From NCBI GenBank assembly GCA_944326305.1, contig CALVDL010000001.1, forward strand, positions 1 to 64,000: 64,000 nt of DNA. The letters run 5' to 3'. The position numbers were made by a program, and so were the translations under genes. The DNA is from an uncultured Bacteroidales bacterium (GTDB taxonomy: Bacteria; Bacteroidota; Bacteroidia; Bacteroidales; UBA932). Numbering within the stretch: position 1 is the stretch's first letter; each line of letters opens with the position of its first letter. Positions 33,860-42,390 of the stretch are shown one piece after another. The notes beneath the pieces are model-generated. The model was not told the origin of the DNA and searched no databases. It saw only the letters and a list, made by a program, of their open reading frames with translations.

Positions 33860-35677
33860 ATGGACAGGTTTTCATTAAGTATCATGTTCCTGGCGGTATG
33901 GCTTGTCATGCTGGTGTCCGTATCCGGTTGTGCAAAGACACAGGGGGAAGGGGCTGCCGGAAGCCCGTCGCGCAGGGCGTCTGTAAGTTTCAGTGTCAGT
34001 ATCAGAGACAGGGACGGGGTCTGGCCTGCTGCGGCGGTGGAAAATATCAATATTTATGTTTACCGTGACGGCATGCTTGAAGATTCCGCATATTCCGGAG
34101 AGGCAGACAAGATAGGCATATCCGTAGAGACCGGCAGGGAATATAGTTTCTATGCTCTCGCCAATGTGGGCCAGAGATATCCCCCTGTCGAAGAAAGGCT
34201 GCTGAAAAGCAGCAGATATGACATTGCAGGGTTGGAGGTATTGCAGTCCGGCATGATTCCTATGTCGGCTTCGGCGGAGGCTTCTGTATCAGGCGAGCAT
34301 TGCAGCATACCGATTGAACTTTCTCCTGTGGCGGCGAAACTTGGGCTGAAGCTCGAGGCTCCGGCCCGATGGAAATACCGCGTGCAGTCAGTACGTGTCG
34401 TGAATCTTGCGGCCGACTATTGCCCTTTCGTAGACAATTATCAGGCAAGGCTGATGCTTGAGGATGACTATTCTGCTAAAGAAAGCGAGGTCAGTGCTCT
34501 CAATGATGGCAAGTTAATTTATCTTCCGGTCCTGGAGAACTGCCAGGGAACATTCTTTACCGGCAACACCGATTCCAGGTCCAAGACTCCGGACGGCCTT
34601 CCGCAGGATAAGCAGGATAAATCCACGTATGTGGAAATAACACTGGCCAGGAATGCAGCCTCCAGTATCATATGCAGGTTCTGTCTGGGCCGGGACGCCC
34701 TTGAGGACTGCAATGTGGTGAGAAATACGTATATGAGGGTTACATTGCGGGTAACAGGCCGGGGGCGCAGGGATTATGTATGGGAGGTGGCGGACAGCCT
34801 TCATGCCCCGCAGGCCAGGTTCATAGCGGCCGGGGAGAGCGGAACTGTCGTATATACAGATTCGCATGGCGAACTTGTGAACATCAGGCTGGGGACAGGG
34901 GCGTGGAGGGATGTGGTCTGCGCTGACGGGGCTTATGTCATGGCAAGTGACGGAGGCAGCCTGGCCTTCTCGGCGGACGGGGAATCATGGCATGTGACTG
35001 AAACAGGGGACATACATTGGCAGGCTGTTGCCTCTGGAGGAGGAAGATATGTGGCTGTAGGGTACCGCTATGACAGTACCGGTTCCGGTCCCGGGCGGAT
35101 GGCCGGATATACTGCCGTTTCAGTGGACGGAATGTCGTGGTCGCTGGTCAGGCAGGACAGCCATTACCTGAAAGATGTCGCCTATGGTGGCGGCAGGTTC
35201 CTTGCTACAGGCTACGTGACGGTTACAGGAATCCTGACAGCGGGGCGTTTCTTCTTGCTTGATGATGAGGGTGTGTGGCAGATCCTTTCCGGCCTGTACA
35301 AGAGGGCTTACCCGTGCCTGATATACGGCAAGGGCAAGTTTGCTGCTATTGACGACGGATATGTAGTGTATTCCGAAGACGGGACGGAGTGGACCTCCAT
35401 GGAGGACACAGGATGCCGGAATATTTCGTATCTGGCCTATGGCGGAGGTACTTATGTCGGCACAGGAGCTGACGGCAGAACGGTATATTCCCTCGGCGGG
35501 TTCGGCTGGACTTCCTCTGATGCCGCCGGAAACGGGCTGTCATGTGTTACGTATGGCGGTATCTTCATAAGTGCGGGAAAAGGGGGCCTTGTAATGTTCT
35601 CATCTGACGGGAAATCATGGAACACACTGGAGACAGGCGTCCCGTATGACCTGTACTGTGCCTCAGTGAAGATATGA
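33860..35677 (+). CDS. Lipoprotein: fimbrillin-like domain plus beta-propeller
   Basis: A 605-residue exported protein with lipobox VSVSGC (Cys24). Residues about 35-310 resemble the fimbrillin-like/Mfa2-FimB group of Bacteroidota surface proteins (ENINIYVYRDGML, AALANVG-type strand YSFYALANVG, IPIELSPVAAKLGLKL). Residues about 320-605 hold at least five repeats of some 45-55 residues, each with a glycine-rich start (ASGGGRYVAVG, AYGGGRFLATG, YGKGKFAAI, AYGGGTYVGTG, TYGGIFISAG). Three also have an Asp-box-like turn (SVDGMSWS, SEDGTEWTS, SSDGKSWN), as in BNR/sialidase-like propellers. It is probably an outer-membrane-anchored adhesin or pilus tip. It stands alone, convergent with murF. Confidence 0.7.
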   Translation: MDRFSLSIMFLAVWLVMLVSVSGCAKTQGEGAAGSPSRRASVSFSVSIRDRDGVWPAAAVENINIYVYRDGMLEDSAYSGEADKIGISVETGREYSFYALANVGQRYPPVEERLLKSSRYDIAGLEVLQSGMIPMSASAEASVSGEHCSIPIELSPVAAKLGLKLEAPARWKYRVQSVRVVNLAADYCPFVDNYQARLMLEDDYSAKESEVSALNDGKLIYLPVLENCQGTFFTGNTDSRSKTPDGLPQDKQDKSTYVEITLARNAASSIICRFCLGRDALEDCNVVRNTYMRVTLRVTGRGRRDYVWEVADSLHAPQARFIAAGESGTVVYTDSHGELVNIRLGTGAWRDVVCADGAYVMASDGGSLAFSADGESWHVTETGDIHWQAVASGGGRYVAVGYRYDSTGSGPGRMAGYTAVSVDGMSWSLVRQDSHYLKDVAYGGGRFLATGYVTVTGILTAGRFFLLDDEGVWQILSGLYKRAYPCLIYGKGKFAAIDDGYVVYSEDGTEWTSMEDTGCRNISYLAYGGGTYVGTGADGRTVYSLGGFGWTSSDAAGNGLSCVTYGGIFISAGKGGLVMFSSDGKSWNTLETGVPYDLYCASVKI

Positions 35678-35685
35678 TGCCTGTA

Positions 35686-37062
35686 TTAGAGCGCAGGTAT
35701 CACATTTTCCATATGCGTGCCTCTGGAGCCCTTTATCAGTATGGTGTATCCGGACAGGCCTCTGCCCTCCAGATATTCCGCAAGCTGTCCTGATGTGCCG
35801 AAATGCCTGCAGCCTGCCGGTGTCCCGCAGCGGGAGAATGCCGCTCCGAATTCGTCTCCTACGAAGAAAGCCTCCACGAGCCCCATTCCTGCTACGCGCC
35901 TGAGTATCCTGTCGTGTTCGGCGGCAGAGTCTGCCCCGAGCTCCAGCATATCACCGAGCATGGCTGCCTTCCTTCCGGCTGGAATTGTCCCGAGATTGTC
36001 CAACGCTGCCTCCATGCTTACCGGATTGGCGTTGTAGGCGTCTATTATGAGGGTGTTCCTGGCCGTCCTGGTCAGCTGGGAGCGGTTGTTGGACGGGGTA
36101 TAGCCGCTGATTGCTTCAATGATTTCCGCTACGGGGACTCCGAAGTATTTCCCTACGGAGATTGCGGCCATTATATTTTCTGCATTGTATCTGCCTACGA
36201 GATTTGTCTCCAGGGTACATGTCTCTGTACATGATACCGGGATTTCCATCCTGATGAACGGCTTTTCCGGATCCGGCGGCAGTATCTTGACACCGTCATA
36301 GTTGACCCCGTATGGGATGATGTCCTCTATTCCTCTCTCGGATGCCATTTCCTGCAGGTACGGCAGGTCTTCATTCAGGAATATCTTCCCGCCTGTGTCA
36401 CGGATGTAGTCATACAGCTCTCCTTTTGTCTTCCGGACCCCTTCGTAGCTTCCGAACCCGAGCAGATGTCCTTTGCCGACATTGGTTATGAGCCCGTAGT
36501 CAGGCATGGATACCTCCACGAGGCTTTTTATGTCGCCTGGATGGCTTGCCCCCATTTCTATGACTGCAATCTGGGTCTCATCCGTGATTTTCAGCAGGGA
36601 GAGAGGTACTCCGATCTCATTGTTCAGGTTGCCCTGTGTGGCTGTGACCCTGTATTTTTTTTCAAGGACGGCTCTGATGAGTTCTTTTGTGGTGGTCTTG
36701 CCGTTTGTCCCCGTAAGCCCTATGACAGGCAGCCTTTTCCCGCCGGGCGCCATTTGGCATCTGTGCGTGCGGGCCAGGGCCTTCAGAGTATATAGTGTAT
36801 CTTCTACAGGAATGATCCTGGAATCCTTTCCTGCAGATTCTGCAGCGGCAGACCCGGCTGATACAATGGCGTATGCCGCCCCTGCTTCAAGCGCCTTTTC
36901 GGCATATTCGTTCCCGTCGAAGTTTTCCCCCTTGATCGCGAAGAAGATTTCGCCGGGTTTTATGGTTCTCGAGTCGGTGTTTACTCCAGTGCTGCCCATG
37001 AAAAGGGCATGCAGATGATTTATGTCTGTATCCGTCATAAGATCGAAATTGTGCAGGTGCAT
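35686..37062 (-). CDS. murF: UDP-MurNAc-tripeptide--D-Ala-D-Ala ligase
   Basis: A 458-residue Mur ligase that adds D-Ala-D-Ala to complete the peptidoglycan precursor. Seen are the N-terminal substrate domain (NTDSRTIKPGEIFFAIKGENF), ATP site GLTGTNGKTTTKELI and the central-domain stretch ENIMAAISVGKYFGVP. The C-terminal domain has DAYNANPVSMEAALDNL, typical of MurF. An internal ATG at 37038 (MTDTDINHLH) would be the start if the first eight residues are not used; family alignment slightly favours it. Not in a visible mur cluster here; its neighbour is dut. Confidence 0.95.
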   Translation of the reverse strand: MHLHNFDLMTDTDINHLHALFMGSTGVNTDSRTIKPGEIFFAIKGENFDGNEYAEKALEAGAAYAIVSAGSAAAESAGKDSRIIPVEDTLYTLKALARTHRCQMAPGGKRLPVIGLTGTNGKTTTKELIRAVLEKKYRVTATQGNLNNEIGVPLSLLKITDETQIAVIEMGASHPGDIKSLVEVSMPDYGLITNVGKGHLLGFGSYEGVRKTKGELYDYIRDTGGKIFLNEDLPYLQEMASERGIEDIIPYGVNYDGVKILPPDPEKPFIRMEIPVSCTETCTLETNLVGRYNAENIMAAISVGKYFGVPVAEIIEAISGYTPSNNRSQLTRTARNTLIIDAYNANPVSMEAALDNLGTIPAGRKAAMLGDMLELGADSAAEHDRILRRVAGMGLVEAFFVGDEFGAAFSRCGTPAGCRHFGTSGQLAEYLEGRGLSGYTILIKGSRGTHMENVIPAL

Positions 37063-37122
37063 GTAGCGGCCTCACGGGAATTCAGTCTGTGCGGCTGCTA
37101 TAATGTGTTGTAAATTATATGA

Positions 37123-37554
37123 TTATCTGCCAGTGCTGCCGAACCCGCCATCTCCTCTGCCTGTCCTGTCGAGGACTTCTGTCTCCTCCCATTCTGCTTT
37201 TTCATAGCGGGCTATGACCATCTGGGCGATTCTTTCTCCCGGATTGATGGTAAAAGACGTATCCGAAAGGTTGACAAGTATGACCTTGATTTCGCCCCGG
37301 TAGTCGGCATCGATGGTCCCCGGGGAATTGAGTACGGTGATGCCATGCTTTGCCGCAAGTCCGCTCCGTGGCCTTATCTGTGCCTCCGTCCCTTCCGGCA
37401 ATGCAATATAGAGTCCCGTCGGTACCATCATTCTCTGCAGTGGTGCGAGCTCGGCCGGTTCCTGGATATCCGCTTTAAGGTCCATCCCTGCCGAATGCTC
37501 TGTCGCATATTCCGGCAGGGGGAACGCCGATTTGTTGACAATCTTGATTTTCAT
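37123..37554 (-). CDS. dut: dUTP diphosphatase
   Basis: A 143-residue trimeric dUTPase that hydrolyses dUTP to dUMP and keeps uracil out of DNA. All five motifs are visible: SAGMDLKA (1), [11 protein letters not shown] (2), [17 protein letters not shown] (3), [10 protein letters not shown] (4) and the C-terminal [13 protein letters not shown] (5). Normal length. It lies 60 bases before murF on the same strand; cotranscription is possible. The gap to the next gene upstream (37555-37898) holds the tRNA-Ala promoter and leader. Confidence 0.97.
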   Translation of the reverse strand: MKIKIVNKSAFPLPEYATEHSAGMDLKADIQEPAELAPLQRMMVPTGLYIALPEGTEAQIRPRSGLAAKHGITVLNSPGTIDADYRGEIKVILVNLSDTSFTINPGERIAQMVIARYEKAEWEETEVLDRTGRGDGGFGSTGR

Positions 37555-37607
37555 GTATATGCCTCTAAAATCAAATTATTCCGAAGCAACAAAAATACAA
37601 TTAAAAT

Positions 37608-37638
37608 ATTGCAAAATAAAATAAAATCCCTACCTTTG
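37608..37638 (+). promoter_or_regulatory. Promoter of tRNA-Ala with a long leader
   Basis: ATTG (37608-37611), 19 bases, then TACCTTTG (37631-37638). The tRNA begins 260 bases downstream. The leader has a direct repeat, AAATGACGACTGACG near 37710 and AAATGACCGACTGACG near 37841, and an AGATCTTTGAAG stretch near 37672 that recalls ribosomal leaders. I see no protein gene or rRNA in it. Confidence 0.6.
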
Positions 37639-37898
37639 CTCCGTGTCTTTCTGGAGATGTCAGGCCAAGACAGATCTTTGAAGTTTTTTTTGTTCAGTAC
37701 AATGAAGACAAATGACGACTGACGGAACAACATCTTGGTTGTGAGGGGAAATGGAAGTCATTTATTGAAATATTGTTTTGAAGTTTATTTTGATTGAGAA
37801 CAAGGCGTCCAAGTGAGGAGGGAGGGAGTTTACTAGAGTAAATGACCGACTGACGATACGCAGGATAACGCAGTTATCAGTCAAAAGAAACGAAAAAC

Positions 37899-37972
37899 GG
37901 GGGTATAGCTCAGTTGGCTAGAGCATCTGCTTTGCAAGCAGAGGGTCGTCGGTTCGAATCCGTCTATCTCCA
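37899..37972 (+). tRNA. tRNA-Ala (anticodon UGC)
   Basis: A 74-base cloverleaf: acceptor GGGGGTA pairs with TATCTCC using two G-U pairs, D arm GCTCAGTTGGCTAGAGC, anticodon loop TTTGCAA (anticodon TGC), and T arm GTCGGTTCGAATCCG. This tRNA is usually found in the 16S-23S spacer of rRNA operons in this phylum. Here it stands alone, with the extra acceptor wobble as a possible mark of drift. Confidence 0.93.
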
Positions 37973-37993
37973 CTGTAAATCAATGGAATAACG

Positions 37994-38031
37994 ACCGCCC
38001 TGCACATATTCATGTGGGGCGGTTTATTTTT
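37994..38031 (+). terminator. Terminator after tRNA-Ala
   Basis: ACCGCCC (37994-38000) pairs with GGGCGGT (38017-38023), and the inner GCACAT/ATGTG continues the stem. TTTATTTTTAAA follows. Confidence 0.75.
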
Positions 38032-38197
38032 AAACTTCATTTGCAGTCATGCTGCGCCTCGGCATAGTCCGGACGAGTTCGACCTCCGCTCTTGGGGTGC
38101 CCCTGCTCCATTTATTTTATCCAGATATTGCTTTTCCGGTGATTTTAAGCGAAATTTGGCCTCGCTTAATCAAATAACACTAATTAATAAAGTCAGA

Positions 38198-39361
38198 ATG
38201 AAACACAATCTTTTCATCCGCATGCTTCTGCTGGGCCTTTCTGCCTGTGCGTTTATCAATGCTGCAGATGCCCAGAAGCTTCCAAAGCATGCTCCGAGGC
38301 TGAGCGAATCCATTGTCCCGCCTCCTTCTACCCCAATGTCCCGCGCAGAGATAGAAGCCGGGCTGAAATCACATGACCATGCCCTGCTCATCTCCTCATT
38401 CTGGATACGTGACCCGTATATAGTGCTCGGGCCGGATGACTATTACTATCTTACAGGAACAATCTCCCCGAATGACGAGACGCGTGCCGTCGATGCCGAT
38501 TCCGAGCCTGGTGTCCGCCTGTGGCGCAGCAAAGACCTGATTGACTGGGAATACAGGGGCAAGATATTTTCCCCGAAGCAGGTCGATACGACAAAGAAAA
38601 ACCAGGTGTGGGCCCCGGAACTGCACTGGCTCGGCGACCGCTGGGCCCTTGTGCATTGTCCCGGACACAATTCGCATTTCGCGTTGGGCCCCGTAGGGCA
38701 GATGGAGCCGAAAGGCCCGTGGACTGAACCGATGGACCCTTCCACACTCGGGGCCAAACATGACCCTTCTCTTTACCTCGAGGACGGTACGCTCTGGATG
38801 ATCTGGACCATAGGACTTAAGAACGCTACTGTCGCTCCGCTCAATGCCGGACTGGACGGGTGGGCAGGGAAGCCTGTTACCATTGTCCCTTCCGGAAAGC
38901 GCTACAGCAAGGCACTGAAGAAGACAATGACCTCAATGGGACATGAAGGTGCGGGAATCCTTAAAATCGGGGATAAATATGTCTATTTCGGCACCGGATG
39001 GTCGACTGATGACGGCCGCAGAGGCTCATATAACCTTTATTATGCGACGGCGGACAAGATTACAGGCCCATATGGCCCGCGCCGTTTTATCGGGCGTTTT
39101 CTCGGCCACGGAAACCTTTTCCAGACCAGGGACGGGAAATGGTGGTGTACGGCTTTCGCCAATGCGAACGTGCCCCCTATTCCGAAGGAGGGTATCCAGG
39201 AACGGGACCTGTCGGACAATGCTTATACAATCAACCAGTGCGGAACCACGATCGTCCCTATTGATCTGAGGATAATGCCGGACGGTGATGTCTATATCCG
39301 GGCGACAGACCCTGCCTATGCTACTCCGGGGCCTGACGAAGCGCAGAAATTCAATGACTGA
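38198..39361 (+). CDS. GH43-family glycoside hydrolase
   Basis: The start at 38198 gives a signal peptide (MKHNLFIRMLLLGLSACAFI..ADAQ) and 387 residues; the longer frame begins inside the tRNA-Ala terminator. The five-bladed propeller has the three GH43 acids in order: Asp in WIRDPYIVLG, Asp in AKHDPSLYLEDG and Glu in GHEGAGILKIGD. GH43 enzymes cleave arabinose or xylose side chains or arabinan; the exact substrate is not readable. The protein would be periplasmic. The 166 bases before the ATG hold no promoter match that I trust. Confidence 0.9.
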   Translation: MKHNLFIRMLLLGLSACAFINAADAQKLPKHAPRLSESIVPPPSTPMSRAEIEAGLKSHDHALLISSFWIRDPYIVLGPDDYYYLTGTISPNDETRAVDADSEPGVRLWRSKDLIDWEYRGKIFSPKQVDTTKKNQVWAPELHWLGDRWALVHCPGHNSHFALGPVGQMEPKGPWTEPMDPSTLGAKHDPSLYLEDGTLWMIWTIGLKNATVAPLNAGLDGWAGKPVTIVPSGKRYSKALKKTMTSMGHEGAGILKIGDKYVYFGTGWSTDDGRRGSYNLYYATADKITGPYGPRRFIGRFLGHGNLFQTRDGKWWCTAFANANVPPIPKEGIQERDLSDNAYTINQCGTTIVPIDLRIMPDGDVYIRATDPAYATPGPDEAQKFND

Positions 39362-39381
39362 CGGACAATGTCCTTTCATGC

Positions 39382-39439
39382 AAATGCAAAAGGGGCTGTG
39401 TCAAAATGAGTTTTTTGATACAGCCCCTTTTGCATTTTT
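39382..39439. terminator. Long bidirectional terminator between GH43 and PAP2 genes
   Basis: A nearly perfect stem of about 25 bp pairs 39382-39406 with 39411-39438. It has A-rich and T-rich ends and the core AGGGGCTGT/ACAGCCCCT. It serves both convergent genes. The core resembles a palindrome seen in many Bacteroidales genomes, so it may also be a dispersed repeat. Confidence 0.85.
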
Positions 39440-39446
39440 CGTATGG

Positions 39447-40040
39447 TCAGGAGAGCTTGAGCTTCCGTATGACGGCCCTGGCCAGCCATGCGGTGAACAG
39501 TCCGATCAGGACCCCGACAATAATTCCCGTGAGGACATCGCCGAAGTAGTGCTTCCCGACAAAGATGCGGCTTACGCTCACCAAGCTTGCCCAGAAAAAG
39601 ATCCATGCTGCGTATCCTCGGTATTTCAGCCTTTTGTCATTGCGGAAGCCTATAAAGGTGCTGACCGCAAAGCTGAATGAATTCGCGGCATGGGCGGAAA
39701 AGAATCCGAAGCTCCTGCTCGGGTTTTCGAGGAGCCATATCCCGTTCTGGAGCATGAAGTCATCGTTGCACGGGCGGACCCTCCCGACTGTGTCCTTTAT
39801 GAAATTGCTGAACTGGTCGCACATCCCGAAGGCGAGGGCTACGGAAGCTGTCACTATCAGCGCCTTTTTCCATCCGAGCCTCATAAAAAGGAACACCACG
39901 ACTATTACGTACATGGGGATCCATACCTGGATGTTGGAGAACACCTTCATTATCACATCGGTGAACTCCGTATGCATACTGTTTATGCATAGGGTGATTT
40001 CCTGGTCGAACCGGTGTATTTCCTGCCAGAAACTGTTCAT
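39447..40040 (-). CDS. PAP2-family membrane phosphatase
   Basis: A 197-residue integral membrane protein with the three phosphatase motifs KDTVGRVRP, SAHAANSFSF (the His acts as acid/base) and SRIFVGKHYFGDVL (the His is the nucleophile). About five or six membrane segments. Members dephosphorylate lipid phosphates such as undecaprenyl diphosphate or phosphatidylglycerol phosphate, or lipid A; which one is unclear. It starts 6 bases after obgE ends and closes the hpt-adk-obgE-PAP2 operon. Confidence 0.9.
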   Translation of the reverse strand: MNSFWQEIHRFDQEITLCINSMHTEFTDVIMKVFSNIQVWIPMYVIVVVFLFMRLGWKKALIVTASVALAFGMCDQFSNFIKDTVGRVRPCNDDFMLQNGIWLLENPSRSFGFFSAHAANSFSFAVSTFIGFRNDKRLKYRGYAAWIFFWASLVSVSRIFVGKHYFGDVLTGIIVGVLIGLFTAWLARAVIRKLKLS

Positions 40041-40046
40041 AGGGGA

Positions 40047-41042
40047 CTAATTTTCGTTGAGGACTTTCCACAGCAGGTCTTTGAGCTGCTGGATTCCCTC
40101 TCCTGTTATAGATGATATGAATACATGTGGTATGCCTTCAGGAAGAGCCGGCTCTATTTCCGAGGCCATCTTGCTGTCGAGCATGTCGGATTTGGTGACG
40201 GCCAGCACGCGGCCCTTCACCAGGAGTTCCGGGTTGTATTCCTTAAGCTCGTTGAGCAGGATTTCGTATCCCTGCCTTATGTCGTCGGCATCTGCCGGGA
40301 CCATGAACAGCAGGATGGAGTTCCTCTCAATATGGCGCAGAAACCTCAGCCCTATGCCTTTGCCTTCATGGGCACCTTCTATAATCCCCGGTATATCGGC
40401 CATCACGAATGACTTGTCATCCCTGTAGCTTACGATACCGAGATTCGGCTCAAGCGTGGTGAATGCGTAGTCGGCGATTTTTGGCCTGGCGGCCGTGACT
40501 GTAGACAGGAGAGTTGACTTTCCGGCGTTCGGGAATCCGACAAGGCCTACATCTGCAAGGATCTTGAGCTCAAGGATGAACCAGCCTTCCGTCCCGGGTT
40601 CTCCGGGCTGGGCATAGCGCGGCGTCTGGTTTGTGGCTGACTTGAAGTTGTTGTTTCCCAGGCCTCCGCGTCCACCCCTGACCAGGATCCTCTCTTCTCC
40701 GGGCTCTATCAGTTCGAAAAGGGTCTCCCCGGTCTCTGCATCCTTGGCGACAGTGCCCAGCGGCACGTCAAGGATGATGTCCGCCCCGTTTTTCCCCTTG
40801 CACAGCTGCCCGCTACCGGCTCCGCCATGCTCGGCACGTATGTGTTTGCGGTATTTCAGGTGGATCAGGGTCCAGAACTGCGGGTTCGCCCTCAGGATTA
40901 CGTGTCCGCCGCGTCCTCCGTCACCTCCGTCCGGGCCGCCTTTCGGGACATATTTCTCCCTGCGCAGATGCATAGAACCTGCGCCTCCGTTTCCGGAAGC
41001 GCAGAATATCTTCACATAGTCGATGAAATTGCTTTCAGCCAT
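40047..41042 (-). CDS. obgE: Obg GTPase
   Basis: A 331-residue ribosome-associated GTPase of normal length. The N-terminal Obg fold (about 1-158) is glycine-rich ([20 protein letters not shown]). The G domain follows with G1 [13 protein letters not shown]3 [12 protein letters not shown] and G4 TKSDM. It acts in 50S assembly and stress control. It lies between adk and the PAP2 gene on the minus strand. Confidence 0.97.
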   Translation of the reverse strand: MAESNFIDYVKIFCASGNGGAGSMHLRREKYVPKGGPDGGDGGRGGHVILRANPQFWTLIHLKYRKHIRAEHGGAGSGQLCKGKNGADIILDVPLGTVAKDAETGETLFELIEPGEERILVRGGRGGLGNNNFKSATNQTPRYAQPGEPGTEGWFILELKILADVGLVGFPNAGKSTLLSTVTAARPKIADYAFTTLEPNLGIVSYRDDKSFVMADIPGIIEGAHEGKGIGLRFLRHIERNSILLFMVPADADDIRQGYEILLNELKEYNPELLVKGRVLAVTKSDMLDSKMASEIEPALPEGIPHVFISSITGEGIQQLKDLLWKVLNEN

Positions 41043-41100
41043 TGGAAATTCCTGTATTCAAGTTAGTTGCCTGCAATAGCGAAGAAACCTGGAACGGGAG

Positions 41101-41673
41101 TCAGAACTTGTCCATCGTATCGAATATGGACTGCCTTACCTGCTCGATGGTGCCTGTACCGTCTATTTCGTGGTATTTGCCTTTTTCTGTGTAATATGCT
41201 ACGAGAGGTTCGGTCTTGTCATGGTATGTCCTGATCCTGTTGTCTATAGTCTCCTCCTTTGCGTCATCTGCCCTTCCCTCAATGGATGCCCTGTGGCGGA
41301 TCCTTTCCTTGATCATTTCGTCAGGGATCATGATGGAGACTACGGCAGTCACTGATTCCGAGCTCTTTGCGAGAATCCTGTCAAGTGCTTCGGCCTGCAG
41401 TGTAGTGCGGGGAAAACCGTCCAGCAGGAAGCCGTCAACGTCTTTGATGCTCTTGAACTCGGACTCTATCATCCCTTCAACCACTTCGTCAGGTACGAGG
41501 GCGCCGGCGTCGATGAGCGACTTTGCCTTAAGCCCGAGCTCGCTTCCTGCAGCGATTTCCTTGCGGAGGAGCTCCCCGGTGGAGATGTGGTGGAGATTGT
41601 ACTTTTCTACCATAGCGGTAGCCTGGGTGCCTTTGCCTGCGCCCGGAGGCCCGAAAAGGATGTAGTATTTCAT
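41101..41673 (-). CDS. adk: Adenylate kinase
   Basis: A 190-residue enzyme that interconverts ATP and AMP with two ADP. P-loop GPPGAGKGTQATAM is at 7-20, the AMP-binding segment LLDGFPRTTLQAEALD is in the middle, and the short LID version RIRHRASIEGRADD replaces the zinc-type lid, so it is the short form common in this phylum. It follows hpt (20-base gap) and precedes obgE. Confidence 0.97.
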   Translation of the reverse strand: MKYYILFGPPGAGKGTQATAMVEKYNLHHISTGELLRKEIAAGSELGLKAKSLIDAGALVPDEVVEGMIESEFKSIKDVDGFLLDGFPRTTLQAEALDRILAKSSESVTAVVSIMIPDEMIKERIRHRASIEGRADDAKEETIDNRIRTYHDKTEPLVAYYTEKGKYHEIDGTGTIEQVRQSIFDTMDKF

Positions 41674-41693
41674 CTTGTAAAAATTTTTGGAGA

Positions 41694-42236
41694 TTATTCG
41701 TCCAGTATGTAGATGTCTTTGAGGTTCCTGCCTATTTCGTTATAGTCCAGGCCGAAACCTACGATGAAGTCATTCGGTATCTGCATGGCGACATATTCCA
41801 GAGGGAAGTCTTTCCTGTATGAATCCGGCTTGAAAAGCAGGGTACATACAACGCTTACCGAGGCTCCTGCGTCCTGGAGTATCTGCTTGAGCTCCACAAT
41901 GGTGTTCCCGGTGTCGACGATGTCTTCGACTATTATCACGCGCCTGCCTTTTATGTCTGATGTCAGCCCCATGGCCTGCCGGACACGCCCGGTACTGCTC
42001 GTCCCTTCGTATGAGGTGAGCTTTATAGACACGACTTCGCAGTTGAATTCAAGTCTTTTCATGAGCTCCGCAGTGAACATGATCGAACCGTTCAGTACGC
42101 ATAGCAGGACAGGGATGTCCGTACATCCTTTGAAGTCCCCGTTTATTCTTTCTGCAACGTCATCAATGGCATTCATTATCTTTTCATATGGGATGAAAGT
42201 CCTGAATGTCTTGTCGAATAATCTGACTTTTTCCAT
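41694..42236 (-). CDS. hpt: Hypoxanthine phosphoribosyltransferase
   Basis: A 180-residue purine salvage enzyme that makes IMP or GMP from the free base and PRPP. The PRPP-binding motif VIIVEDIVDTGNT is at about 98-110, preceded by the dipeptide-loop region PVLLCVLNGSIMF, and a base-binding stretch DFIVGFGLDYNEIGRNL is near the C-terminus. First gene of the four-gene minus-strand operon, with a -7 element at 42259-42266. Confidence 0.95.
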   Translation of the reverse strand: MEKVRLFDKTFRTFIPYEKIMNAIDDVAERINGDFKGCTDIPVLLCVLNGSIMFTAELMKRLEFNCEVVSIKLTSYEGTSSTGRVRQAMGLTSDIKGRRVIIVEDIVDTGNTIVELKQILQDAGASVSVVCTLLFKPDSYRKDFPLEYVAMQIPNDFIVGFGLDYNEIGRNLKDIYILDE

Positions 42237-42258
42237 GCGAAACCAGTTTTACAGAGCG

Positions 42259-42266
42259 CAAAATTA
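42259..42266 (-). promoter_or_regulatory. -7 element of the hpt operon
   Basis: The minus strand reads TAATTTTG, 22 bases before the hpt ATG; the leader would be about 15 bases. Confidence 0.55.
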
Positions 42267-42390
42267 ATACAAAATGGTATAAAAATATAAAAAAGGGAAA
42301 AATCTTATAAAAAAAGAGAAAAACTTTCCGGAGGCTGTTCCGCAGGATTGCCGCATGGGATAACTTGCGTGCAAAAAACGGACACGACAA

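Noticed and set aside
37639..37898. rRNA gene fragment before tRNA-Ala
   Set aside because: I could not recognise any conserved 16S or 23S segment; only leader-like traits are present.
39382..39439. Transposon end or MITE
   Set aside because: The inverted repeat has no visible target duplication or inner sequence and works well as a bidirectional terminator.
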